The translations under genes were made by a program, and so were the position numbers. The notes beneath the pieces are model-generated. The model worked only from the letters and a program-made list of their open reading frames with translations, was not told the DNA's origin and did no database searches. Of a DNA stretch of 64,000 nucleotides, positions 7,901 to 17,470 are shown one piece after another. The stretch covers positions 56,239,293-56,303,292 of the forward strand of contig OZ024927.1 of the NCBI GenBank assembly GCA_964017235.1, written 5' to 3'. Numbering within the stretch: position 1 is the stretch's first letter; every line of letters begins with the position of its first letter. The stretch comes from Sabellastarte sp. h YS-2021 (Eukaryota > Annelida > Polychaeta > Sabellida > Sabellidae).

Positions 7901-9752
7901 CTTTCTTAACTTGTTGAATATTGGATACGAAATGTGACAGAATCTTTTTACTTGGAGTAAAAACAATATCGGATTCTGATTGGGATTCGTCCGACTCGAG
8001 TTCCTCTTCCCAGTCCTCTGATTCAAAATCCGAATCCGCCTGCTCCCCATCCTCTTTATATTTCTGAATGAGCTCATCCAGTTCATATAAAACATGAAAA
8101 TATTTGCAGGAGATTTGTTTACGAGCGGTTATACTAATCAGTCTGAGATATTCCATCATATTTTGAATCAAAATTGTCGGATCCGGATTGATAAAACATC
8201 TCGGTGATTCAAAATTGGTTATGTTAGAAGCTACACTCACACTAATGGGAACATGTTTGGATATCCAGTTCAATTTAGTTGTGGTGCTGTGGTTCGTTTT
8301 TTGAAGCATGGCCTCCATATCCCAGACTGCAAAGAGTTTATAATATCTAGATTCCTCAGAGGTATGTATTCCTAGAGATTCAAGTTTTTCGAATATGGTT
8401 AAGGGTGACTTATGGAAGCCACCTGGGAAATGGTAGATAGTTCTATCATAACATACTTTGTAGTGTCTTTGCATGTTCCACTCTCTTGTGAACAACTTAA
8501 GACACTTCTCACATTGAAATTTTTTAGCGAATTTATTTATATCTACAATATAACTAAGGTGGTTTTCATGTACATTAAGATACATCTTACTATCATAATT
8601 ATTTACAGATTTATACAGATTACAGACAACTCCATCTGGTGACAGAGAATATATCAAAATTTTTACATTAAAACATCTTTCTAGATCCAACATCTCGTCC
8701 ATAGTCACACCAGTAAATTGTCCAGTAGAATTTCCTAATTTTTCTGATTTTTTAAAATTCATCCATACACGAAAATATTGGAGGAAATCTTTGTTACCTT
8801 TAAAATGTTGTCGAAGACATCTAAAGAAACATAAATTGTCTGTATATGGTTTGCCTGTCCATTTGTCTATATACATTGTCTTCAGATTCCTATTCTGTTT
8901 GATGTAATCTGGCAGGTCTTCAGCATTTCCCAATGGAAACTCTGTTTTAAAAACTACATACTGCACATTAGTTATGAAGGCGAGGCTCCAGGCAGTAGAG
9001 GGTCTATCTGATCTTGCTTGTGTAATTATATCGATTCCAGCTAACTTATTCATCAAAAAACGAATACTATTCATATTCGAAATTCGAAAAGGATATTGAA
9101 GAATCTTACTGTTGTAATGTGGAACAAAATATCTGTATTCCCTTGTTTCATTGTTAAATAAAATGGTTCCAAAGGCGAGATTAATCCTGAAGGCATTGTG
9201 TAGGTTCTGATAGATTTCCCTCACCTGGGTTCGAATCTCCCTGTAACCCCCATGCAGATTATTGGTTGAAAAATTGTAGATATTCTTAAGTTCAGTCTCT
9301 TGATGGTCAGCCTGTATATGATCTATGTTTGTAACGTAAATCTCACGTAAATTTTCGTCATCATTATCTAGAATAAAGGCTGGTAGGACAGGGTCATCAT
9401 TGTTGCCTCCATGTTGTCTCATTCTATGGGTGTACAGAGCCCTCCTACCCTCAAAATTGCATTTACAAATCCCACATCTGTACGATTTAGCACCTGTAGA
9501 TTTCTTATGAAATGTCTCCAAATGCGAGTTGAGGGCCTCTGTTGTAAGAAATGGAAGATCACACTTCCAACAGATATATTTTCCACATTTTTGAAGATGT
9601 AAAGACAAAGTCTGGTAATCATCGAATTGTTGATCACATATCCTGCATTTCTCTTGTATCTTATCTGTAACTTGGTGACAATACTTCTGGTGATGAAGTA
9701 GATTTTTCTGATTCAGAAGGTTAGAGCCACACAAGGAACATCTACAATCCAT
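4935..9752 (-). CDS. Polinton DNA polymerase B (protein-primed type) with zinc fingers and an embedded nuclease-like domain
   Basis: 1605 residues, minus strand, intact. Residues 1-115 hold four C2H2/C2HC-like zinc fingers and a fifth lies near 412-435. The 3'-5' exonuclease motifs follow: ExoI WDMEAM (about 475), ExoII GFNSGRYDLNLI (about 627) and ExoIII YNNLDTGPF (about 764). Polymerase motif A is YDCNGLYSYAI (about 863), motif B KLISNSSYGSF (about 1170) and motif C DTDSLYM (about 1267). Between A and B, near 932-955, VDGFCYQNKTVYEFNGC followed by YYHGC looks like a Vsr/restriction-endonuclease-fold insertion seen in some invertebrate Polinton polymerases. It should replicate the element, probably with protein priming. 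An acidic low-complexity stretch lies near residues 570-595. The last codons lie inside the 121-bp repeat. Confidence 0.93.
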   Translation of the reverse strand: MDCRCSLCGSNLLNQKNLLHHQKYCHQVTDKIQEKCRICDQQFDDYQTLSLHLQKCGKYICWKCDLPFLTTEALNSHLETFHKKSTGAKSYRCGICKCNFEGRRALYTHRMRQHGGNNDDPVLPAFILDNDDENLREIYVTNIDHIQADHQETELKNIYNFSTNNLHGGYREIRTQVREIYQNLHNAFRINLAFGTILFNNETREYRYFVPHYNSKILQYPFRISNMNSIRFLMNKLAGIDIITQARSDRPSTAWSLAFITNVQYVVFKTEFPLGNAEDLPDYIKQNRNLKTMYIDKWTGKPYTDNLCFFRCLRQHFKGNKDFLQYFRVWMNFKKSEKLGNSTGQFTGVTMDEMLDLERCFNVKILIYSLSPDGVVCNLYKSVNNYDSKMYLNVHENHLSYIVDINKFAKKFQCEKCLKLFTREWNMQRHYKVCYDRTIYHFPGGFHKSPLTIFEKLESLGIHTSEESRYYKLFAVWDMEAMLQKTNHSTTTKLNWISKHVPISVSVASNITNFESPRCFINPDPTILIQNMMEYLRLISITARKQISCKYFHVLYELDELIQKYKEDGEQADSDFESEDWEEELESDESQSESDIVFTPSKKILSHFVSNIQQVKKEFLTYISQLPIIGFNSGRYDLNLIKTDILKYISLNYTENEIFTIKKENSYLTIGTPHMKFLDISNYLAAGCSYEKFLKAYGCDIPKGVFPYEWFDSLEKLDCTSLPEMKDFYSTMKMSNPLESESEYEELRNLWNKNGMRTFRDYLIHYNNLDTGPFCEALTTFIDLYISEGIDIFKDYITLPGVARKMIYTSSESNFALFNSDNADLYYTFKQNIVGGPSIIFTRYQEKGVTKIKNVENNLCESVVGYDCNGLYSYAIKQLMPAGVYVRRFPENNFRPEVSERYIDSYVWLDYLSCKEGIKIRHKLNNQKEVRIGNFRVDGFCYQNKTVYEFNGCYYHGCKFNCFIVKNLKNKTWSERLKKVQQRDKARKNYIISQGYKFVAIQQCQFISKIKPKCLRFYEHYLPSYYRKNKGDLTHSKILTDVKNGRLFGALEVDIEVEEGHEDFFQEYPPFFATCEVPMEVIGPHMLSYCNANDIQFKSKRLLISGLKARKILLATPLLQWYLKNKCQVSKIYQIIEFQPKPSFTSFIDKVTHHRIQGELEADKAIIGDTFKLISNSSYGSFLMNKTKHSNVRYLVDKNKVRKIINSCIFKDMQDINGVFEVETYKSRIVMDNPIQIGFFILQYAKLRMLEFYYDCLLKYLRPQSFELTETDTDSLYMAINQSDLDLCVRGRYRQEYHKEIFGSCSDEVNALWFPRRCCSHHITIDKKIPGIFKKEFSGFRMLSLCSKSYIIEDQDGKQKISSKGISKKNLTDAMAKFSHTLSTGETSFSTNLGFRMRDANMFTYSQTKIGFNYFYCKREVQDDGITTRPLNITLSPWERESLVVSEVQDPLSNLYYSHMRVDALSYHSIEQMFYHLLAKHYKNITLCHKILLETDPLNVYNHLDKTFISKTRNEEIKKDIMNLCVSEKFRHCQKFRDRLESVNGKTIYYKQPNYIREDETYWGVSNPSKLISVLPHNSLAGNNIMGELLMECCRKFSTKISIPN

Positions 9753-9813
9753 GATACAGGGTATTCAGATATGAAAAATAAGGAGATATTATAATATGTT
9801 GAAGATTTTTCCA

Positions 9814-9822
9814 GTTTATATA
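9814..9822 (-). promoter_or_regulatory. TATA box of the polymerase gene
   Basis: On the minus strand CCTATATAAACTGG lies about 62 bp before the polymerase ATG. The TATATAAAC core differs from the TATAAATAG core of the rightward chains and matches the one before the neighbouring minus-strand gene. Confidence 0.55.
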
Positions 9823-9883
9823 GGGGAGTGTCTTGCTATTATTATTATTGATTTTGTTGATGATTTCGGATGATTAATGAGTT

Positions 9884-10291
9884 CTAGACAGAGTGAATGC
9901 CTTCGTCTTCAGAGTCTGAATCATTGATTTCCATACCCATCTGTCTCATAACCTGTCTACGCATTCTCTGACCTGAAACCATTCTATTGATCATAATTCT
10001 TCGCATTTGCTGAGCCTGAGTCGAATATGTTTTCATCCTCTTTCTCCATCCTAAATATGATTTAATGAGTTTGTTCTTGTAGGCTCTAAAGGCTGTAAGA
10101 AGAATCCTGTGAGTATAGGATGGATAATGCCAGATAAAGCATGAAATATAAAACAAAGATACCCCTAGGCGTATACAATTCTTAATCTGAAAGGTATTGA
10201 GTGCCATCTCTAAGAAATAATCTGGGTGCTGAAGGTTCATATCTCCCACCTGTATAAACAGATCCCTAAGAGTTATTCCTGATTGAGACAT
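9884..10291 (-). CDS. Small Polinton-side protein with hydrophobic segment, function unknown
   Basis: 135 residues, ATG at 10291. Residues 38-66 are hydrophobic and aromatic (IRLGVSLFYISCFIWHYP) and could be a membrane segment or buried helix. Residues 72-115 are rich in Arg, Lys, Met and Gln, and the tail is acidic (DSDSEDE). It lies just upstream of the polymerase, on the same strand, with its own TATATAAAC box. I do not recognise it. Location suggests an early accessory or replication protein such as a terminal protein, but nothing in the sequence proves that. Confidence 0.55.
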   Translation of the reverse strand: MSQSGITLRDLFIQVGDMNLQHPDYFLEMALNTFQIKNCIRLGVSLFYISCFIWHYPSYTHRILLTAFRAYKNKLIKSYLGWRKRMKTYSTQAQQMRRIMINRMVSGQRMRRQVMRQMGMEINDSDSEDEGIHSV

Positions 10292-10385
10292 TTTTTAACA
10301 ATTCTTTTTTGATGAAATTAATTTTTCCGAAGAATTCCACATGAGTTATACGCATTAAATATTTCAGATAAGCAGATTTCCCAAG

Positions 10386-10394
10386 GTTTATATA
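10386..10394 (-). promoter_or_regulatory. TATA box of the small minus-strand gene
   Basis: GACTATATAAACCTTGG on the minus strand lies about 95 bp before ATG 10291; same core as the polymerase box. Confidence 0.5.
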
Positions 10395-10531
10395 GTCACT
10401 GGGGGAGTTTATAATCGCTACAGAAAAGATTCATTCTTATCAGCATTTTTAAGTAAATGTGTTAGGAAAAGGTGTCAGGATCTTATGTCAGAGAAAAATT
10501 ATAAAAAGCAAGCTCAGCATTTCACTACCAG

Positions 10532-10540
10532 TATAAATAG
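10532..10540 (+). promoter_or_regulatory. Orphan TATAAATAG box facing right
   Basis: CAGTATAAATAGACCATG matches the rightward-chain core, but no ORF of note follows. It may belong to a terminal repeat copy or to a lost gene. Confidence 0.35.
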
Positions 10541-11229
10541 ACCATGTTACATAAAACAAGAGTTATTAGACAGATGTGAGTGAAATGAGAAAGTCTAAAT
10601 ATAGAAAAATAAAATTAAGGCAGTCTTTGTACTAGACAGATATTTTGTCAGTTAACGTATGAGCTCCTAATGACAGTCACATAATGAAATAGATTTGAGA
10701 AATAAGAAAGGGTGGGTTTGAGGGGGTTGGGGAGGTCTTTGTGAGGGCTATAATATTTATGTAAAAATTTATGATAAAATAAGTGAAGCATTTTTATTAT
10801 TACAAGAATGGGGCTTCTGTCAAAGATGCAGATGGGGGAAATATAAAAGAGAACAGGTGAGAGGGGTAACATATTGGGTGGAAACCATACAAAGGAAATA
10901 GAGTAATAAAGGAGAGTAGATTCAGATTTGATATTAAATTTTTTATCTAGTACATTAACTGATTTAATGGTCTTTGTGATGTAAAGAAAATTAAAGATTT
11001 GGATGCAAATGAGATTTACTTTTTCGTATAAATTTGTTTATTGTCATTATCATCTCTAACACCAAAGCCCTTTACCGAATAGACATATCATTAAAGATTC
11101 CTTGTACAAAATGTCAGATATCATAGAGAGTAGTTGTTTCTTTGTTTGTTTTTTTTGTTTCGTTTTTTGTTTTGTTTTCATAAACCCACAGCAGTAGGCA
11201 AGTGATATTTAGTCATATCAGTATTAGTT
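10541..11229. other. AT-rich stretch right of the Polinton, no gene recognised
   Basis: Only a T/GTTT-rich tract (about 11130-11180) is notable. The element's right terminus probably lies in or beyond this stretch, but I could not place it. Confidence 0.5.
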
Positions 11230-11370
11230 AACCCAAAGCCCTAAGCCTAATAAAAAATGTGGCTATAGAGTGATTAGTATCAGCTAACCCCAAAGCCCTA
11301 ACCCTAATAAAAAATGTGGCTATAGAGTGATTAGTATCAGCTAACCCCAAAGCCCTAACCCTAATCAGAA
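11230..11370. repeat. 57-bp tandem repeat with telomere-like CCCTAA core
   Basis: Units begin at 11230, 11286 and 11343 (about 2.5 copies). Each contains AAAGCCCTAACCCTAAT, i.e. nearly two CCCTAA hexamers, followed by a unique 40-bp part. Confidence 0.85.
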
Positions 11371-11423
11371 AGTGTGCATGAAAGCAGTGGAAATAACCTG
11401 TGAGTGTATATGAGGCGACAGAT

Positions 11424-11494
11424 TGCGTTCGTGTGCTTACTCTGGGGTTCGAATTTTCCCGTTAATTTTAATTGGGAATGGCGATTTTCAACAG
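11424..11494. repeat. Detached copy of the 121-bp Polinton repeat
   Basis: This stretch runs parallel to the 4650-4720 part of the internal triplicate, with scattered substitutions (shared blocks TTAATTTTAATTGGGAATGG and GATTTTCAACAGA). Confidence 0.8.
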
Positions 11495-11619
11495 ACCTGT
11501 ATACATTGTGTGAGATATCAAATGCAAGTGCTGATGCTATACCTAGATTTATTTCATTTTTAAAAATTTATAGCTAGTTGTGATTCAGATTTTTTTTCCC
11601 AAAGGTTATATTGATCTAC

Positions 11620-12273
11620 CTTGGCTAGCAGACAAAGCCTCATAAAATAGTCTCAGTATACAAAGCCCTATGAAACAGTCTCAGTAGACAAAGCCTCATT
11701 AAACATTTCTAGCGGAGAAAGACCCATTAAAAGATTTGCTAGCAGACAAAGCCCCATTAAACAAGACAGTTGTGGTGATGATTCATTTTTCAGTAGTAAT
11801 ATTACACAGCATCGCCGGCAAACAAAGGCTCATTAAAAGCTTGGCTAGCAGATAAAACCCATTAAACATTTGCAAAGACCCATTAAAATAGCTTGGCTAG
11901 CAGACAAAGCCCCATTAAAATAAAACAGCTGTGTGATGAGCAGACAATCAGCACCCATTAAAACCCACAGCTGTGTGATGATTCATCTGAGTAATAACTA
12001 TCAAACTAAAAGTCCCCATTGATAGAACCCAATAACCTGTATAGAGCTAGTATCGTCCCTCCCCAATCTAACCATCCACATCTACCATCTGCAGCAACAG
12101 CTGCACAGCTGATGATTCATCTGAGTAATAACTTTTAACTATCAAAGTAAAACAAAAGTCCCCATTGAGCCAGTCTCAAGAACCTGTATAGAGTCCAATC
12201 ACCTGTATAGAGCTAGTATCGACCCTACCCTACCTAGCCATCCATCTACCATCTGCAGCAACAGCTGCACAGC
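11620..12273. repeat. Degenerate satellite of CAGACAAAGCCCCATTAAA units, then a duplicated 150-170-bp unit
   Basis: From 11620 to 11965 a 17-25-bp motif (GCTAGCAGACAAAGCC, CCCATTAAA) recurs about ten times at irregular spacing. From about 11975 a longer unit (GATGATTCATCTGAGTAATA to CTGCAGCAACAGCTGCACAG) occurs twice, at about 11975-12113 and 12106-12273. No coding capacity. Confidence 0.8.
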
Positions 12274-14930
12274 TGTCAAAAAGTGACATGATTGATGGGA
12301 AACTCGACTCGATATACACTCGGTATATACTACTCTTTGGATTGAAAGTCCTTGTTGTTGAAACACTGATGTTCAACTCTTCTTGGACATCTAATGACCA
12401 TGCGCTAGCCATAAAGCGCACCCAAGGCATTGGACCCATTCCATCTGCTGTGGAAGACACCTTTTATCTCTTTCCATGCACACTTCATATATCATCTTTG
12501 TGACACGGGACCACCCCACCCTAAAATCAAAAGCCAAGCTGCTGGCCGAATATCCCGTGACCAGACCTCAACACCACCACCAGATTCAGTCACCACCAGA
12601 TACCCAATAGGCTTAGTACGACATCTTGGTTCTCTGCAGCCTATCCGGCAAAGTATCGACCATCTCATAGAAGAGTTCAGGTCTGTGTATAGTTATGGAA
12701 ACTTTTTCTATCGTTGGTAGCCAGGTCTGGCAGTAAGGCTGACTAGTGATCATGTGTGTCTCTCTCTCACACCTCTCGACCACTGTGTCTACAGATAAGT
12801 TCGTCAGCCCTGGCTCTGACCCTACCACAAGCATTACCTCTGACTCCTGCCTTCTCCAGCTTCATGTGCATCACCATCTCCCGGATCATGGCTATAAAAT
12901 TAATCATTATATTTCCAGCTAACGGAATTGTGGCATGCATGGCTACTGACAGTTTGAAATCTCTGTGATTTGTTTTCTATGAAAAAAAATCTCACCTGTC
13001 TGGATCCATAAAAAACTCCCATTTTATACTGTTATTGTCTCAAAGAGAAATATATAAGAGCAGATAATGAAATAAAGGAGATGCTTAGTATCATATACTG
13101 ATCACCTGATAGCAGTAGCAGCCCAGGTAGCCACGTTATTTTCCTAAATGATCTTCATTCCAAGACGGGTGACCTTTAGATGTAACAGGTGACCTTTAGC
13201 CCCAGAGCTGCAAATGTGGGAGAATCCAGGGTAGTAAGGGCCCTAGGACCCGCATGGTAATGACCAGTCAGAATGATGGGGTGATATTGGATGATATCTT
13301 TGGGCACCGGGTACACAAGTCAATGAGCATTTTTTTAATTCTTTGACATTTCTTCACCTGGCTGTGGATCAGATGAACATAGCAGGTGTGTATCCGAACA
13401 CAGTGAGGTTGTCTTAGGATACTAGATCTCTAGAGTCACTCCCTCTTGGTCCTTGACAGTAGACCAGTCACGAAAAAGTACACACACACACACACACATC
13501 CAAGTTAACACGTCTCAATAAGGCACAAAGGAGATATGTGTAAATATACTTAAATATGTAAAATCTAATACCACTGTTCCACTGTCACTGATAAAGTGAC
13601 AAATTATGTGATTTTTCACAAATAATGCGGGCTGGCCCTACGGTGCCAGCTAGTTCATTCCTTTAGAAAACCTCCCACAAATTTTAGTTCATACCACCAT
13701 TCTGTTTCTAAACTGCATTTTTATTGAGAGCTTAGGCTAGTTTTTCTGGGATATGAAATTTGAAACCTGCTTCCATTTGCATTTCACTCTTGGGAGGGGT
13801 AACATCAGAAAAAATTTAATTTCTTTTTCTTCATGTACACAGCTCTAATTTTAAATTGTTTTAGATTTACTTTGTTTTTTTTTAGGGTTATAGTTATTAA
13901 CGCTTTGTGTATGGTGAAAAAGAAATATAACGTATGGTCTACAAAGACTGAGGGTATTCAGGTATCTGTACAGTTGCAGTTATCAAGTGATAATGATTTT
14001 GGAATGTAGTACCATTTTTAACACATCCAACAGTGACAATGTTCCGTCCGTTCCATTAGCCGGCTTGAGCCAGAAACCTCCACCACAATCATGTGATTTC
14101 GCCCAAATAAAAAGATTAGTGACAGTGGGACAAGGGTATTCAGAGTTTATTGCAATGACAGTTCCGTCAATAGGCTTAAGTGCCAGTTAAAATATTCCTG
14201 TAGACCTGATAAGGGCCTGTAATCTTCTAAGTTTTCAGCTGAACTACCGTATTCAGAGGCCTAATTTAATACGCCTCATTAATAACTCAATTTAGGTCAA
14301 TAATGTGCAAGTACTAGTTTATACAATGAGCAACTTGTCAACAATGTTATTTTCTCGGATAAAAATATGTAACTATGGCTGTTTACTGATACAAATAAAA
14401 TATTTACCAACACAACAGTAACAACAGTGGGCTGTAGTGGGACTTGCATTAACATCTTACAGCTGTACAGTATGTGTGATAACAAGATCCATCCATTACA
14501 GGCGTTAAGCACTTACCGAAATAAAGGTAGGTTTTCAGGAATATTTGAAGGTGATAAAGATTTTAACTAGAAAGAAGTAGGTTAGAATTGATACAGATGC
14601 TTGGAAATATGCCTCCTACATCAGGGTAAGATATCCAGCAAGTACCTGAGGTTTTAAAGCTGGTAGATCCTCGTTAGTGTCTGGTGGTGCTTATGTAACT
14701 ATAACTTATAAATTAACGTGCAGGTCGGCTACTTAAAAGCTGTAAAACTGGTCATATTCTGTGTGAAGTTTAAAAATTGTAAATGTGCTTTTATTCGAAA
14801 GTGTAGATGAGTTCAAGTTAGACAATAATTTCTTATGTCTTAAGTAACTAATCTGGCCCTTTTAATCTCTCAATATATTTATTTGATGAGTTTAGTTGTA
14901 ACTAGAAAATTACCCAAAGATTGTTTCTAC
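12274..14930. other. Non-coding stretch without recognised gene
   Basis: Only short unconvincing ORFs, none with a domain. A (CA)n run lies at about 13479-13498. Confidence 0.5.
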
Positions 14931-14935
14931 TGGAG

Positions 14936-14959
14936 GGGGGGGGGGGGGGGGGGGGGGGG
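14936..14959. repeat. Poly-G tract of about 24 bp
   Basis: Uninterrupted G run on the plus strand. Similar runs occur at 36677-36700 (C), about 40452-40477 (C) and 54105-54122 (G), a recurrent pattern in this window. Confidence 0.9.
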
Positions 14960-15299
14960 CGTTACTAAAAATTTCGAATTTTTGTTGTTGAACGTGAATA
15001 TTTTCCAATGAGGAAACAGGTTTATGATTGAATTGTCATAATGGAACAGCCTTAAAAATCAGAAAAATTAGTTAATTACTTTCGTAAACACAGACAGGTA
15101 GAGAGAGAGACAGACAGAGCGACATTCAGACAGACAGAACAAAGGGTCAAAGATGCCCCAAAAGGCGGGTTGCGCAGGCAGCATTAAGGTTACCGACTGC
15201 TGTAATTACATTTAGAAACAAGGAAAGAAATGTTAGGTCACCCAGTTAAGGTGAATGTGTTAGTCGTGCTAAGAAATGTAAAATTTGTAATCTAGGTTG

Positions 15300-16395
15300 C
15301 ATAATTGTATCTATGCTATAAACGGACAAACAAAAGGATGGAACTACACCAACTTAGCTATGATGGTGATGTATCTCCCTGTCAAGTTTGAATTCGATTG
15401 GACAAAGCGTTTTCGAGTTAGAGTCCAGAAACGGAAATGTTGACTAACAAACGGACAAACAAACGGATGGAATTACACTAATTTCGAAAGGAACCTAGCT
15501 ATGATGGTGATCTATCTCCCTGTCAAGTTTGAATTTGATTGGACACAGCATTTTTGAGTTAGAGTCCGGAAACAAAAATGTTGACGGACAGACAAATGGA
15601 CAAAAACAGACAAACAAACAGACAGAATTACACCAATTTTGAAAGGAACCTAGCTATGATGGTGATCTATCTCCCTGTCAAATTTGAATTCGATTGGACA
15701 CAGCATTTTTGAAAATGGACAAAAAACAGACAAACGAACAGACGGAATTACACCAATTTCAAAAAGGATCCTAGCCATGATGCTGATCTTTCTCCCTGTC
15801 AAGTTTGAAATCGATTAGACAAACCGTTTTCGAGTTAGAGTCCGGAAACTGAAATTTTGACAGACAGACAAACAGACAAAAAACAGACACACAAACGGAT
15901 GGAATTACACCAATTTTGAAAGGAACCTAGCGGTGATGGTGATCTATCTCCCTGTCAAGTTTGAATTCGATTCGACAAACCGTTTTTGAGTTAGAGTCCA
16001 TAAACGAAAATGTGGACGGACGGACAGACAAACAGACAAAAAAAACGGACAAATGAACAAACAGAATTACACAAATTTCAAAAGGAACCTACCTATGATG
16101 GTGATCCATCTCCCTGTCAAGTTTGAATTCGATTGGACAAACCGTTTTCGAGTTAGAGTCCGGAAACGGAAATTTTGACGGACAGACAAACAGACAAAAA
16201 ACAGACAAACGAACAGACTGAATTACACCAATTTCAAAAGGAACCTAGCTTCGATGGTGATCTATGTCAATGTCAAGTTTGAATTCGATCGGACAAAGCG
16301 TTTTTGAGTTAGAGTCCGGAAACGCAAATGTGGACGGACAGACAGACGGACATCGGACAAATCAATCTAATAGGCGGGTTGGTAACACGCAACCC
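15300..16395. repeat. Satellite of seven 120-170-bp units (GAATTACACCAATTT...GAGTTAGAGTCCGGAAAC)
   Basis: Units are anchored by TTACACCAATTTC at about 15344, 15465, 15630, 15747, 15905, 16068 and 16225. Each runs through GATGGTGATCTATCTCCC and TTTGAATTCGATTGGACAAA to GAGTTAGAGTCC, and units are joined by variable runs of GGACAGACAAACAGACAAA. A related but strongly decayed array is at 31380-31800. Confidence 0.9.
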
Positions 16396-16539
16396 ACCTA
16401 AAAATGAATACACCTAGAGATAGACAAACGATGGCACCCCAAAACATAATTTCGTAGTGGAGGTAATAAGACATTATTTTAAATTATATTCCAGTGTATG
16501 TTAAGAAGGGCATAAACATCAAGGGCATTCACCATTCTA

Positions 16540-17040
16540 ATGGAAATACTGACAACATTTTCTTTATTTGCATTTTTAACCATTTTAGCTGGTAAACGTC
16601 GATGCAGTGAGTCATTCCCTAAAGGATATTTCAGCAGACTTCACTCTCTTGAAAATGGTGACACAACTTCAAAAGGTAAATACCAACATTACCAGTCTCG
16701 GCGCCAGTCTATATCAAGTTCTGAACTGAAGATTGACACTGTCAAAGACTCTTACATCAAAGCTGTGTTCAACAGAATCAAAGACTTCGTCACTGACACT
16801 AGGGTTAACATTAACCTGGGACAAATTCGTTCAATTCACAGAAGTGATAGTTTGTATTCAAGAATGGAAGAAGGAATCCTGGAACATGAGGGAGAAACCA
16901 CATTGTATCCAGTAACAGACAAATGTGTTATAGTGTCAGAATGTACTGAATCAACATACATGAAGGCTTTTGACCCGATATGGAGGCTACTCAGCAGAGT
17001 GCGCCGGGCGTTGTCACATTTGGTTGAATCAAAGGATTAA
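16540..17040 (+). CDS. Unknown protein: secreted ORF or terminal exon of a host gene
   Basis: 166 residues, no recognised domain. Two readings compete. (1) A short secreted protein: residues 5-17 (TTFSLFAFLTILA) form a plausible signal peptide from ATG 16540. (2) A last exon: the same bases form a classic polypyrimidine tract ending in CCATTTTAG at 16588, a good 3' splice site, so the real exon would start at 16589 and its 5' exons would lie in or left of the satellite. The rest is charged, Ser-rich (RRQSISSSE) and ends RVRRALSHLVESKD. AATAAA-type signals follow at about 17109 and 17341. The 3' flank (17088-17470) is duplicated at 23698-24075 without the coding part. Confidence 0.45.
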   Translation: MEILTTFSLFAFLTILAGKRRCSESFPKGYFSRLHSLENGDTTSKGKYQHYQSRRQSISSSELKIDTVKDSYIKAVFNRIKDFVTDTRVNINLGQIRSIHRSDSLYSRMEEGILEHEGETTLYPVTDKCVIVSECTESTYMKAFDPIWRLLSRVRRALSHLVESKD

Positions 17041-17087
17041 TTCTGGTAAAAATGTGCAATGTGATCTGATGGGAAACTGTTTTAACA

Positions 17088-17470
17088 GAGGCAACTTATT
17101 CTATTGCAATAAAAACTTCAGTGTTTCTGGTAATTTGTAAATTCTGAAAATTTTGCTCTGTACTAGCCTTCTCTTTCAGGTCAAACGTATGCTGATCAAT
17201 GTAGCTTGGAAAAAATGCATAGTTCTATGTTAAAGGGAGTCACTTGATCTGGGGACTGTTAATATGATTTTGCATTGGCCTTATGTATTTGTGATAAAAT
17301 TATATACTGGGATGTTTACATTCAAAATATTTATCTATACAATAAAAATTTAATCATTTTATTGAGATATTGATATTTGTATGACCTTAAACAAAATATA
17401 CTATATATCATGAAATAGGAAACTTGTATGATTGCCCTCTATTGAAATTTATAGCAAATTATATACGTGT
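17088..17470. repeat. Duplicated 3'-flank segment, copy 1
   Basis: Runs parallel to 23698-24075 (shared landmarks TTTCAGGTCAAACGTATGCT versus TTTCAGGTCAAACATATGCT, TGGGATGTTTACA, and CATTTTATTGAGATATT). It marks the left part of the segmental duplication that also copied the CARD/TPR gene. Confidence 0.8.

Larger units (their letters stand above)
1..10540. mobile_element. Polinton/Maverick (adintovirus-like) element, left end outside the window
   Basis: Seen: a retroviral-type DDE integrase with C-terminal chromodomain, a C5/C48-type cysteine protease, a candidate jelly-roll major capsid protein, a basic core-like protein and a long family-B DNA polymerase lie together in two converging blocks. 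Known: this combination defines Polintons/Mavericks and the related adintoviruses. All principal ORFs are open, with overlaps of 1-10 bp inside the capsid chain, so decay is slight. The FtsK/HerA packaging ATPase expected of the group is absent here; it probably lies left of base 1, but loss is possible. Neither terminal inverted repeat was identified. The right limit is set at the last TATAAATAG motif and is only approximate. Confidence 0.9.

Noticed and set aside
10648..10872. 74-codon ORF on the minus strand right of the Polinton
   Set aside because: No TATA box of the element type, no recognisable features and biased AT-rich composition.
12230..12968. Several 70-96-codon ORFs on both strands
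   Set aside because: They overlap one another and repeat sequence; none has a coherent domain.
15300..16395. Possible CRISPR-like array
   Set aside because: Unit length of 120-170 bp, imperfect repeats and an animal genome; it is a satellite.
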